A DNA stretch of 64,000 bases from NCBI GenBank assembly GCA_030407315.1, contig JALQPE010001719.1, forward strand, positions 225,716 through 289,715. Reading direction: 5' to 3'. The translations under genes and the position numbers were made by a program. A model generated the notes under the pieces. That model had not been told where the DNA came from, searched no databases, and worked only from the letters and a program-made list of their open reading frames with translations. Of this stretch, positions 10,893 through 20,267 are shown in pieces (position 1 is the stretch's first letter; each line of letters starts with the position of its first letter). Source of the stretch: Asparagopsis taxiformis (lineage: Eukaryota; Rhodophyta; Florideophyceae; Bonnemaisoniales; Bonnemaisoniaceae).

Positions 10893-10976
10893 AATTTCAT
10901 CTTTGGTACCATCGGCGTAGATCGTGACGATCGTCTCGACCTCGTTCGTTTTATACAGACGCTGATACGTTTTCAT
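10893..10976 (-). CDS. Possible coding exon ending at a GTACGT donor
   Basis: An ATG at 10976 opens exactly 28 codons beginning MKTYQRLYKTNEVETIVTIY, rich in GTC, ATC and ACG as in host genes. At 10892 the reading meets GTACGT, the same donor hexamer used by the NDUFS8 gene here. Beyond it the frame turns AT-rich and stops after about 35 more codons. This looks like a first exon in phase 0, but I could not find a convincing second exon. A phase-0 acceptor inside the glycosyltransferase N terminus near 10667 is possible but far from any branch site. It may also be a short unspliced peptide gene or chance. Confidence 0.3.
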
Positions 10977-11408
10977 TCCTCCGCCCAAAACACGTCACTC
11001 ATCCAACCAAACTCCAATTCGACAAATACAAACATTGTCGATCAATCGCGACAGCTCGCAATTGCGACATTATTATTGCAATCCCACAATCCTATCCGAC
11101 ATTCATTTGCACAACCCTCTTCAGCATTTCGCCGCACCAACTCACCATTCAATCTCCGATATATCAATCGAGTCAACAATGTCTCCGCCACATAACACGC
11201 ACATACGGCCAACACTGATCCCAGCTCCAGTTACCAAACTACCTCAACCATAACTCTCGTAACCCACCTCTAAAAACAACCAACCACAAGCCTCCACTTG
11301 TCGCCCAACAGCAGGACCCCAACCGCTCCATGACACGTTTCCAAAACCCACCCACCTTGGCGCACTCATGCCCGCGTCCGTCCATCAGTTCAAAATGCCT
11401 TCACCCAA

Positions 11409-13145
11409 ATGTCCCAACCACCGTCGATCCCAAACTCTGAAACCTTCTCAGCGCCCGCCTCGCCACTAATCGAGGACCAAGTGCAATACATATCCTCAAC
11501 ATCCAGTCATTCCCGGCCCTCTACGCCCCCAAAGCCAGCCACGCCGACCGCGAGCGCATCACCATCGCCCCGCTCGTCCAAACGGCCGCGCGTCGCCGCC
11601 CCGGAGGCTGCGCAATGCACGATTTGCTTCGAGCCGCTCGCCAATTCGGGCGCGCATCAGATCTGCTGCATGCCGTGCGGCCATGTGTTCGGCTTCCAAT
11701 GCATCAACCAATGGCTATGCACGTCGTCCGCCAACCGTTTCTGTCCGACGTGCAAAACGCCCGGCAAACCGCGCCATCTGCGCTACATATTCGGTCTGCC
11801 CGAACGCGCCTGTCTCGCCGATCGCGCCGCCATGGACCGTCTGCGCGACGATCTGCGCCAGGAGAAAGCCGCCCATGTCGCGACGCGTGCACGCATGCGC
11901 GAATACAAGACGTTGGTCGCGACACTTCGCAACCAGAATGCACAATTGTCGCGCCGCCTTCCCTCCGTGCAGACCTTTGCCGCCCGTCCGCAGCAGCTGC
12001 TGCCGCCCGTTTCGCTGGTCACGACGCGCGTGACCAATGGCGGCACGACTGTGTTGGCTTTTGGTGATGATTCGTCGTTTTTGTTCCCGGAGAGATTCTC
12101 GCGTAGTGCCATCGGCCATCGTCATAAGATTGTGCGTGTGCCGTTGGGTCAGCCGACACTTGGATCGGTGTCGCCGTGCGCGATGGAGAAACGGGTCAAT
12201 GAAATTTCTGTTTGTACAGTTATGGATTCGTTGTTTCATAGACATATCGCGATTGCCAGAGCGGATAAACGAATCTCGCTTCTGCGTCCAGATCTGCAGC
12301 ATGCGACCGATCTGTTGACCCCCGCCGTTCCGCTTTCGTGCGCCTGGCACATTGCCCGCCCCCATTTGCTCATGGTCGGGCTCAGTAATGGCTTTGTGTC
12401 GACGTTTGACGTGCGTAGTAGCGCACAGGGGCCGTTGTGTAATACCCAGGTTGTCGACGTTGGCCAGCGCGCTTTGCATTCGATTGGTCAAGTCGCCGTT
12501 AATGGTGCCGCGGCCGATAACGTGCTTGTCACTGCGAGTGCATGCGGTTTGAATGCGGTTACCTTTGACGGTTATATGGACAGTCCGGTTTGCAGCAAAG
12601 TATCGCTGTCGCAGGACGATGGTTCTTGTGAAACTGCAAGTTCAAGTCCATTCATTTGTGGAGTGACAGTCGCAGATGGATTTTTGGCTGTGACGTCGCG
12701 AGAACCGGGCAAACGGGAGGGGCGAATCATCGTGCACAAAGGACTTGTTCGAAATTCAGAGGGCAATTGGGCGCTTGGTGCCGTCTTGGGCTCCCATCTG
12801 ACCGGCCATATGCAAGATCTGCCTTTCTGTCAAACGGCGCTGTTACCGGGCAGTTCGGACGGCACCGGCTCTGTCGTTGTGACGGGCGATGCAGGTGTCA
12901 TGTGCAAATCTCGAATGTGGGAGTATACAAAGGTTGCAAAGACAGATCGAGAATGGAAGGATAACGAGCAATTTTTAACTGCTGCTGGCGTGCAATCAGT
13001 CGGAGACTTGGCGACGGTACGTTGCGCTCGAGCATGTAAGTTGCCGCGCACGGCTCGATTACCGAGTATTCCCACTGGCTCCCGCGGCGTGATTGGTTGT
13101 GTAAGTGACAATTGCATACGACTGTATAGTATAGGAAGCTTGTAA
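11409..13145 (+). CDS. RING finger protein, RFWD3-like E3 ubiquitin ligase
   Basis: The 578-residue protein has a Pro/Ser-rich N terminus and a RING finger from about Cys70 to residue 117 (CTICFEPL, then CMPCGHVFGFQCINQWL, then CPTCK). A coiled coil rich in Arg, Gln and Glu covers roughly residues 135-185, and a long C-terminal region has repeated beta-rich segments compatible with a WD40 propeller. The order RING, coiled coil, WD40 is that of RFWD3, which ubiquitinates RPA and RAD51 during replication-stress repair. The WD repeats are weak by eye, so assignment to RFWD3 rather than another RING/WD40 ligase is moderate. It diverges from the glycosyltransferase gene and converges on the complex I gene, with about 100 bases between stops. 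Confidence 0.7.
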   Translation: MSQPPSIPNSETFSAPASPLIEDQVQYISSTSSHSRPSTPPKPATPTASASPSPRSSKRPRVAAPEAAQCTICFEPLANSGAHQICCMPCGHVFGFQCINQWLCTSSANRFCPTCKTPGKPRHLRYIFGLPERACLADRAAMDRLRDDLRQEKAAHVATRARMREYKTLVATLRNQNAQLSRRLPSVQTFAARPQQLLPPVSLVTTRVTNGGTTVLAFGDDSSFLFPERFSRSAIGHRHKIVRVPLGQPTLGSVSPCAMEKRVNEISVCTVMDSLFHRHIAIARADKRISLLRPDLQHATDLLTPAVPLSCAWHIARPHLLMVGLSNGFVSTFDVRSSAQGPLCNTQVVDVGQRALHSIGQVAVNGAAADNVLVTASACGLNAVTFDGYMDSPVCSKVSLSQDDGSCETASSSPFICGVTVADGFLAVTSREPGKREGRIIVHKGLVRNSEGNWALGAVLGSHLTGHMQDLPFCQTALLPGSSDGTGSVVVTGDAGVMCKSRMWEYTKVAKTDREWKDNEQFLTAAGVQSVGDLATVRCARACKLPRTARLPSIPTGSRGVIGCVSDNCIRLYSIGSL

Positions 13146-13246
13146 ATTGTGTGCCTTAGTCACGTGAACAAAACAACTCTTCAACCAAAACAGCCATTGT
13201 TTATATATCTACATCGACATTTATTCGTTGGTCAAAACTATTCTGT

Positions 13247-14824
13247 CTATTGCCCAAAGTTACTCGTGTTGCGCACTCTGGTGCATTTCGCCATCGTCTT
13301 CGAACTCCTCGTGATCGGATCCGTCATGTAAAAGTTATCAACAGGAGCCTGCAGAGGCGTCGTCAAAACCTCGGCATCACCATGTGGCAAAACTGAATCC
13401 GTTCCCAGTACGCGATCGGCTCTCTGAACATGATTAGTGAACAGCAAATGCGGCGCCAGCAAATCAACCGACGCCGATTTCAGCTTTGCCGCAACCGTCT
13501 CAACCTGCTCATCGGCGCCCAACAGATCACGAAGCACATACGTGTCATCCTTGGCGAGACCGGGCGGGAAGAATGCCAATTTCGTCTCCTGCACACGACC
13601 CTCCGTATTGACGTAGGTTGAATTCTTCTCCGTGTAGGCGGCGCCGGGTAGGATGACATTTGCAATTGAGGCTCCCTTATCACCGTGATGGCCCTGATAG
13701 ATCACGAAACAGTCATCGGGAATATCAATGTTGTCCACATCATCTGCGCCCATCAGAAAGAGCACCTTGGTATTAGACCATGTCCCAGCATCCAATGCCC
13801 GCAGTCCTGCATACTTGTCATCAAAACCAATGTCTGCATTTCCGACCGTATTAGCGCCCTGATGAAGCACGCAAAGACCGTCCCAGCCGTCCGCGACCGC
13901 GGCAGAGTTTCGAACAATGTCTTCGACGAGCTTGAAGATAGAAACTCCATCAACGCGTTGCAAAGCGCGATTACTGACAAGAACGACAGGTCTCTCGGCA
14001 GATTTGAGTGTTTCCGCAAACGGATGACTACCGTCCGCAACCGCCGACAACGTCTTCAACGTATTGCCGAGGTGCTGCGTGGGATACGTGAGTGACACGG
14101 AGCAGCCAATCGTCGCAACTGACATGCCATTATGCAACACCCCCTTCCTCAAGCGAGCGTTCAAAAGCGGTGCCTCTTTGCGCGGATCTGCACCGACTAG
14201 GAGCACGGCATCGGCGAGCTCGAGGTCTGGCAGCGTCGTATTATGCAAATAAGCATGTCTGAAATCGGACGGAATACCAGCTGGCTTCTCCTGCACATGG
14301 ATCTGACCATTGGGAAACCATCGATAAAACTGGGCACGAAGCTCCGCGGCGGAATTGACGTCCACATAGGGCCCGATGATCGCGTGGGACTCGAATCCGT
14401 GAGGATTGTCCAGCTGCAGATTGATGAGCGCATTCTTGACCACCGCTCGGGCGCGATCCCATTGGACGGGGAGGAGGTCGCCGTCGGCGTTGCGCACCAT
14501 GGGGGTGCTGAGTCGCTGGCGTTTGAGTCCGTCGTATGAGAAGCGCGACTTGTCGGAGATCCATTCCTCGTTTACGTGTTCGTTGAGACGGGGGAGGACG
14601 CGCATGATTTCTGATCCACGCGTGTCGATTCGAATGTTGGAGCCCACGCCGTCGAAAATGTCGATGGATTCTGTGGATTTCAACTCCCAACTACGCGTCT
14701 TGAATGCGTACGGTTTGGAGGTGAGGGCGCCGACCGGTCGCATAAAGATGGTTTGCGAATTGTGCATGGTGGTTACTGTGGCGGCTTGACGCGCCAAGCG
14801 GGCTGCTAGGGGGCGCGATGCCAT
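13247..14824 (-). CDS. Complex I 75-kDa subunit, C-terminal (molybdopterin-fold) half only, with mitochondrial presequence
   Basis: This 525-residue protein is the second half of NADH:ubiquinone oxidoreductase subunit NDUFS1/Nad11. Homology starts at PVGALTSKPYAF (residue 30 on) and continues through NEEWISDKSRFSYDGLKRQR, PMVRNADGD, LVGADPRKEAPLLNARLRKG and LPGAAYTEKNSTYVNTEGR to the end. Full-length NDUFS1 is about 700 residues and has N-terminal [2Fe-2S] and [4Fe-4S] domains; these are absent here. In their place is a short Ala/Arg-rich leader (MASRPLAARLARQA) that looks like a mitochondrial targeting peptide. The ATG at 14824 lies directly before it, and no Cys-rich iron-sulfur exon is visible upstream to 16100. 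The missing half is presumably encoded elsewhere, possibly in mitochondrial DNA. Confidence 0.9.
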   Translation of the reverse strand: MASRPLAARLARQAATVTTMHNSQTIFMRPVGALTSKPYAFKTRSWELKSTESIDIFDGVGSNIRIDTRGSEIMRVLPRLNEHVNEEWISDKSRFSYDGLKRQRLSTPMVRNADGDLLPVQWDRARAVVKNALINLQLDNPHGFESHAIIGPYVDVNSAAELRAQFYRWFPNGQIHVQEKPAGIPSDFRHAYLHNTTLPDLELADAVLLVGADPRKEAPLLNARLRKGVLHNGMSVATIGCSVSLTYPTQHLGNTLKTLSAVADGSHPFAETLKSAERPVVLVSNRALQRVDGVSIFKLVEDIVRNSAAVADGWDGLCVLHQGANTVGNADIGFDDKYAGLRALDAGTWSNTKVLFLMGADDVDNIDIPDDCFVIYQGHHGDKGASIANVILPGAAYTEKNSTYVNTEGRVQETKLAFFPPGLAKDDTYVLRDLLGADEQVETVAAKLKSASVDLLAPHLLFTNHVQRADRVLGTDSVLPHGDAEVLTTPLQAPVDNFYMTDPITRSSKTMAKCTRVRNTSNFGQ

Positions 14825-16100
14825 TGTGCGATCGGTGGGGATGATCGATCGCGCGGGGTTGCGATGGGATCGCAGAGTTGTTGGATACGGATATGTGATG
14901 TGATGGATGTATCGGAGGATAAAGTCGGGGGTGCACGTGGAAGAGTGGCCACGTGTGCTTTGGGGAATTGATTTAATGGGGATGTAATTGTTGGTGTATG
15001 ACGCAGTTTGGATTGGTTGAAAGGGTAGTGCCGATTACAAGGAATTGGATTGCTTGGCGTGTGATTGGTTGACACAGTGATGACGTGATTTAAAGGTGAA
15101 AGTTGATTGGCAAGTCAGGGGATTTGTCGTTTTGGTGCCGTCGGGGTGGGAGAATCTAGAGGGTGTATTAGAAATAGATTTAGAGAAATGTAAAAATAAT
15201 GAATTATTGGCGAGGTGTGATTGGATGAGATGTTAAAAATATGGGAGATATAATGATGTGGCGCCCTTTGAAGGACTGTAAGCCATGATGTGGGCGGGGA
15301 AAAGTTGATATGTCGACCGTTATTGGGGGAGGTGTCGAATGATTAGGTGACAAGTAGTGAAGTGGAATGAATGAATGGGTACGTTATGAGAAGTGGAAGC
15401 AGAAATAGGGGCAGATAATGGGCCGGGCGGTAGTGTACGGACCGTTGTGTACGAAAGCAAGGGACCGATTGCGAGAAATCGAATAAATTTGGGGGGGCCG
15501 ACAGGGAACAATGCAACAGACAGCTGGGCAACGCGTCAGCTTGAAGCGTTGCGGGGCGGTTTGTGCGGCCCGGACAGCGCGGGGCAAACGACGTGCGGAG
15601 CAGTCCAGCGCAACACGTTGGCGGCAACAGCGACAAAGTAGGCACACGGCGCCGTGTGAGCAGTTTGAGAGCGGCTTAAAAACTGCTTCACTTCTGAAGT
15701 TTTTTGAGTTGTTCATGTGCAGCCCGTTTTTTTTAACCCAAGCAACACTTCGCCGTCTTGTTTCTCGTTTGTTTTCCAGACAGACGCCCTATCAAACTTT
15801 TCGTATCTTCCCATTTTCTTGTTTTTTCTTCCCCGCTTTATCAATCCGCTCTGCTTCGTCTCTTTCGATCTTCCGCTAGCCCACTCTCGTGTGCTCGTCT
15901 GCGCCTGCGCAGTCGCCCCGCGCCACCACCCGCCCATCCGGACGTGCGTGTGTGGTCGCTAACCCCGCCTTTGTCACACCACCACCGTCAGTCCGTCGCG
16001 CGCTCCCGCCCGTCCGTCCGTCCGCGCGCCCGCCCGCCCCACGCCGCCCCCCGACGTCACACATTCAATTTGCACTCCACCGCTTTCCAAGTCAGAGGGT
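14825..16100. promoter_or_regulatory. Divergent intergenic region with pyrimidine-rich leader
   Basis: No convincing gene is seen between the complex I gene (minus) and the zinc-ribbon gene (plus). From about 15770 to 16080 the plus strand is a long C/T-rich tract with many CCGTCC, CGCCCGCC and TTTTTCTT runs, directly upstream of the ATG at 16101. This looks like a promoter or 5' leader. The part nearest the complex I gene is G/T-rich on the plus strand, so it is also pyrimidine-rich in that gene's sense. Confidence 0.5.
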
Positions 16101-17627
16101 ATGGTCGCGGCCAACGACAGCGCTCAGACAACCCAGCTTGACTCTGCGCTTGCCACTCATCAGCTGGAGAAGCATCACCAACAGCAATTGCATCCGCAGC
16201 AATCCGCCACACCTCCCGCAGAGTCACCAGCAAAGTCATTCCCAAACGTTACCCCAGATTCGACCGCTTACATCGCTCAGCGTGTTACATCCCATCCAGC
16301 ACCCGCCTCCGAAACGGATAAGCACCCCGCTGCCTTCAAATCCGAACAAACCATTCATTCCTCCGCCGATCCTGCCGCTCGTCCGACGCCCGGTGCGCCG
16401 AGTGAGCCCCCAGCCGTTGCGACCCCTCTCTCACCGCAGAAGCATCAATCCTTCACTGCCACAACCGCCCCCAAATCCGAGCCAAACTTCTCGCACACCA
16501 AGCAGGAATCCATTCCGGCCCCAGCGACAAGCATGGAGCTTCACGACGCTTCCGGTACGCTGCTACAGCAGTTCAACGTGAATGGCGAAGCTGAACAATC
16601 CGCCTCGGCTCAGAATGAATCCGCTGCCAACCAGCCCACCGCTGAAGCCGCTGCCTCGCAGCCCCTACCGACAACCTCACAGCCTCCGCAGACGCAGTCG
16701 GAAGCTCCGCAACAACAAGAACAGCCCCAGGCTCCTCCCACACCACAAGAGCAACCGCAAGAACAGCATCAGGAGCAGCAACAAGAACATCAGCAGCAGC
16801 ACGAACAGGAACAGCAAGAGCAAATACAACAAGAACAACTACAACAGGAGCAGCTGCAGCAAGAGCAACAACAACCGCAGCCACAAAGTGCGATGCAATC
16901 GGCTGCACAGCAAATGCCTCAGCCAGCTCCTAATCCCGTACCACAAGCACCTCCAACTGTTATCAATACCGCTAGCGCTATGACAGACACTCAGCCGCAA
17001 CCTATGCAGCAAACACCCGCACCGCAGCCGATCGTAACCGCCGTGCAGCACGCTGTGCTTAAAAAGCCTGCGAGAATGCCCGGTACCAAGCAGTGTCCGT
17101 CTTGTCAGAATACGATCGCCGCCGCCGTAGCCAAATGTCCGAAATGCCCTCACGTGTTCCGTGAAAAGAAGGAAAAGGTGAAGCGATCCGGGAAACGAGG
17201 GAAGAAAAATTGCCCCAAGTGCAGCTATGAAAACCCTTCGGCGTGTAGCTCTTGCAAGAATTGCAAACATGTGTTCCGGCTGAAATTGATGGACAAGTAC
17301 AAGGCAATGCGGCCGCGCACAGCGAATGAGAATGCTGTTGCGGCTGCGGCAGCGGCGGCACATGCCGCCGCTAATATGGCTCATGGGCAACATTCGGCTG
17401 TGACAGCTGTTTCCACCGTTCCTATGCCAGCAGGTGTGGCGCCGTACCCAAATCACATTAGCCAGGCGATGCATCCGGCTCATGCCGTTTCTGTGATTCC
17501 ACCAATGCCACAGCACCATGTGAACATTCATCCGCATCCGCACAATGTCCATAGCGCTGCAATGCCGCAGATGCATCCAATGCCGCAGCATCCTATGCAC
17601 CCACATCAAACGCATCCGCAGTTGTAA
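16101..17627 (+). CDS. Gln-rich protein with paired zinc ribbons (UPF0547/C16orf87-like)
   Basis: The 508-residue protein has a low-complexity Pro/Ser/Gln N terminus with a Gln-Glu tract at about residues 215-260. It then has two zinc ribbons, CPSCQNTIAAAVAKCPKCPH near residue 332 and CPKCSYENPSACSSCKNCKH near residue 371. They are separated by a basic linker and followed by an Ala run and a His/Met/Pro-rich tail. The C-P-x-C...C-x-x-C...F pattern followed by basic residues is that of the small UPF0547 family, whose function is poorly known. Charged Gln-rich regions and ribbons suggest a nuclear regulatory or RNA-related role, which is inference. The start is the first ATG after the pyrimidine-rich leader. 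It converges on PNPO about 475 bases away. Confidence 0.6.
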   Translation: MVAANDSAQTTQLDSALATHQLEKHHQQQLHPQQSATPPAESPAKSFPNVTPDSTAYIAQRVTSHPAPASETDKHPAAFKSEQTIHSSADPAARPTPGAPSEPPAVATPLSPQKHQSFTATTAPKSEPNFSHTKQESIPAPATSMELHDASGTLLQQFNVNGEAEQSASAQNESAANQPTAEAAASQPLPTTSQPPQTQSEAPQQQEQPQAPPTPQEQPQEQHQEQQQEHQQQHEQEQQEQIQQEQLQQEQLQQEQQQPQPQSAMQSAAQQMPQPAPNPVPQAPPTVINTASAMTDTQPQPMQQTPAPQPIVTAVQHAVLKKPARMPGTKQCPSCQNTIAAAVAKCPKCPHVFREKKEKVKRSGKRGKKNCPKCSYENPSACSSCKNCKHVFRLKLMDKYKAMRPRTANENAVAAAAAAAHAAANMAHGQHSAVTAVSTVPMPAGVAPYPNHISQAMHPAHAVSVIPPMPQHHVNIHPHPHNVHSAAMPQMHPMPQHPMHPHQTHPQL

Positions 17628-18102
17628 AGTGTTGGGTTGATCAAACGCCAGAGTTAGACACGAGCGATTCGTGCACATGGGGTAGCAGGCACGGTTGTGA
17701 TGATACTGACGTGTTTGAGCGGGGCGCTAGACGAGATTTGGTCGAAAGCGTGGACATGCGCGCTGACCAAATGCACTGCACCTGTTTGGGTGAGTGGTGC
17801 TATGTGCCTTGTTAAGATGCCTCGAAGGGAGGGAAATGTGGATTGCTCATGGTTGAAGAGCTTGCTCGGGAGCAAGCATACCGACAAGGCAGCCGACAGA
17901 GCAACTTGAGACTTTGTGGCGTAGGGGCCAGTTGCCGTGGGCGGCAGGAAGTACATCTCTATCAGCGGTCTGCAAGAGCAGGACAAGCGCTGTAGTGCGC
18001 AATTGATCACTATGATATACATTGTCAATACGATGTTACTGTTGCTGCCTACATAAATCGCAAAACTCGTTCCACTGATGCTGAATAAAATGATTACTGC
18101 CG
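17628..18102. other. Convergent intergenic region, no clear gene
   Basis: This gap holds the 3' ends of the zinc-ribbon and PNPO genes. A minus-strand frame with a hydrophobic N terminus crosses it and overlaps the PNPO 3' end, but it lacks any recognisable domain. Confidence 0.4.
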
Positions 18103-18897
18103 CTACGGCTGTAACCTGCTTGTAGTCCAAGTATCTGCATTAGCTTGATAAACTATCCTGTCATGTAGTCTAGCCGACCGACCCTTCCAAAACTCAATCC
18201 GATCCGGGATGCATCGATAGCCGCCCCATCGTGGCGGACGTTGAATCTCCTTCAGCAACGCACCATCCTCACTCAGATACTCCTTCTGCAACCTCTCCCA
18301 CTTCTCCTCCAGCATCTGTCGACTGTGCACAACGCTACTCTGATCCGATGCCAACGCGCCCAACCTGCTCTCCGGCGGCCTCGACTCAAAGTACGCATCC
18401 GACTCGACCTCGGAAACGCGCTCCACAACGCCCTCAATGCGCACCGAGCGCTCCAAACCGGCCCACCAAAACGTCAGTGCTGCAAACGGATTTGCGGTCA
18501 AATCGCTCGCCTTTCGCGACCCGTAATTCGTGTACCACACAAAGCCGCGCTCGTCAAACGCCTTGAGCAGCACCATGCGCGCGGATGGGCGCCCGTCCGC
18601 GTCGGCGGTCGCCAGACACATCGCATTGGGCTCCTTCTCTTGCGCGGCGGTGGCGTCGGCGAACCACGCGCCAAACAGCGCAAACGGGTCGGCTGGTAAA
18701 TTGGCGTCGCTGAGCGGCGACGAAGACGAGTAGTTGACGCGCTGTCGCGACGGCGATAGCGGCGCTCGCGACATGGTGTGACGCGCGCACAGCTGCGGCG
18801 CACAGATATAGACGGCGTGATGCGGCGCGTGCCGACGCAGATGCACGCTGGGAACGGCGATGAAGGCGGCCGATGCACGACGGATTGTGGGTGTCAT
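18103..18897 (-). CDS. PNPO: Pyridoxamine 5'-phosphate oxidase
   Basis: This FMN enzyme oxidises pyridoxine and pyridoxamine 5'-phosphate to pyridoxal 5'-phosphate, the last step of vitamin B6 salvage. Family runs are AMCLATADADGRPSARMVLL, GFVWYTNYGSRKASDL, NPFAALTFWW, RSVRIEGVVERVSEVESDAY, SRLGALASDQSS and, near the end, WGGYRCIPDRIEFWKGR then RLHDRI, which together form the FMN and substrate sites. The length is 264 residues. The first 45 or so are basic and Ser/Ala-rich without acidic residues, so an organelle-targeting leader is possible; an internal ATG at 18774 would give the cytosolic length. The C terminus is unusual: instead of the family ending it stops at TWTTSRLQP. It diverges from the nucleoporin gene. 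Confidence 0.93.
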   Translation of the reverse strand: MTPTIRRASAAFIAVPSVHLRRHAPHHAVYICAPQLCARHTMSRAPLSPSRQRVNYSSSSPLSDANLPADPFALFGAWFADATAAQEKEPNAMCLATADADGRPSARMVLLKAFDERGFVWYTNYGSRKASDLTANPFAALTFWWAGLERSVRIEGVVERVSEVESDAYFESRPPESRLGALASDQSSVVHSRQMLEEKWERLQKEYLSEDGALLKEIQRPPRWGGYRCIPDRIEFWKGRSARLHDRIVYQANADTWTTSRLQP

Positions 18898-20267
18898 GTG
18901 GCGCGACGCGATTCACCGGTGGTGAAGCATCGGCATGTGGAACGGCGATATAGATGGCGGATGGGCGCTTGTTTGGCGGGGCTGTGTTTTCGAACGCTTG
19001 TTGCGAGGCGTTATGTATGACATGTAGATTGAAAATGTGCCAGGCCGCAGTTTGGAAATTGAGAGGTCACTTGTGCGCTGCGCAATGGCACATTTTATCT
19101 CAAGTTTGTGAAATGTTGAAACATGGTCGCACTGCGTGTTATCGGCGTCTATGCTTGTTGACTCGATTGCGCTTTCGCTATCCGTTCCACCACACGTTGT
19201 GTGCCCTGCCATTGTGATGCTGATTGTAAGCTTCCACACTGTGATATTGTCTATACTACCACATGTAGACTTTGTGCTTTTGGTCTAGAACTGCGCTATG
19301 GACGATACAAAATTGCGTCTTACATCTATGGGCTCCTTCACCACACAATGTGCAAAATAGACGGTGACATTATCTCACATACGACTGTCGTCTCACATGA
19401 GCACGCCACCTGAGCCGGCCAAACTGGAGCTGCCAGCTATACGAATCGATGGCCAATTTATGTTCCCGCGAGTCTATGTGGTACTGCTATGAACGTGAGT
19501 ACACCCGACTGTTGCTGACGCTGGAAATATGAGAAGTGACTTGGTCGTTAAAGGTGAAGAGGACAAACTGTTTTTCGCGTAGAAAAGTATGCTGAGTGAT
19601 GGAAGCTACGACGGATGCTTCGGCTATCGAAGCTGTAATCAAAAGTGGTCCGATGTCTGCGGGGCTCTATCTTGCTTGATATCCACAACGGCAGTGTAGT
19701 ATTGATATCGGCTACGTACAGATATGCTATCTTACGTATGTACCTGGTCGCACAATTCATCGTCAGCACAATATACAAGTGCGCAGGTAACTGCATGATG
19801 AGCATGGATGTAGTTTGTCAAATTATCACGATGAGTCTGTCTGCAACGACGCTACAGTCATAATGAGACGCGCAAAAGCGTCATCGTTCATCACCCCAAC
19901 GTGCATCTTCATAGTACTAGCTTGGGCGGAACAGTCAACGTCACCCTGCGACATACGTAATGCCGCGAGTATGATGCGATATTTTTCTACAAAATATTTA
20001 AAACTTTTCAAAACTTTTCCATTTACAAAATGGAGGGAAATGTGCAACCGTTTTGAATGGCCCGCTTTGATTGGCTAGCTGTCATGCGCAACAGCGTCTG
20101 ACTCGGCATTTGTCGGGATCAAACACAGACGCAGCAAACCAGCACCCAGCAACTTTGTATACGTCTCGTTTGTCCATTGCGCAACCCACCGTTCATCGGT
20201 TCGAGTTCAAATTTGCAACCTCCATACTTGATCCCATCCAGCGTGTGCACTCTGCCCCATTCCGCAA
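18898..20267. other. Long divergent intergenic region, no gene supported
   Basis: About 1.4 kb separates PNPO from NUP93. Only short frames without recognisable domains occur, the longest plausible one being a 72-residue plus-strand frame starting at 19862 with a hydrophobic N terminus. The DNA is more AT-rich than the flanking genes and contains an AT-rich block near 19985-20035. It presumably holds both promoters. Confidence 0.4.

Noticed and set aside
14825..16100. Missing iron-sulfur exons of NDUFS1 upstream of the complex I gene
   Set aside because: No Cys-rich frame or CxxC cluster is seen on the minus strand here, and the leader peptide is in frame with the C-terminal half, so no upstream exon is needed.
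17654..18130. 158-codon minus-strand frame with hydrophobic N terminus
   Set aside because: It overlaps the PNPO 3' end, has no recognisable domain, and its composition is that of intergenic sequence.
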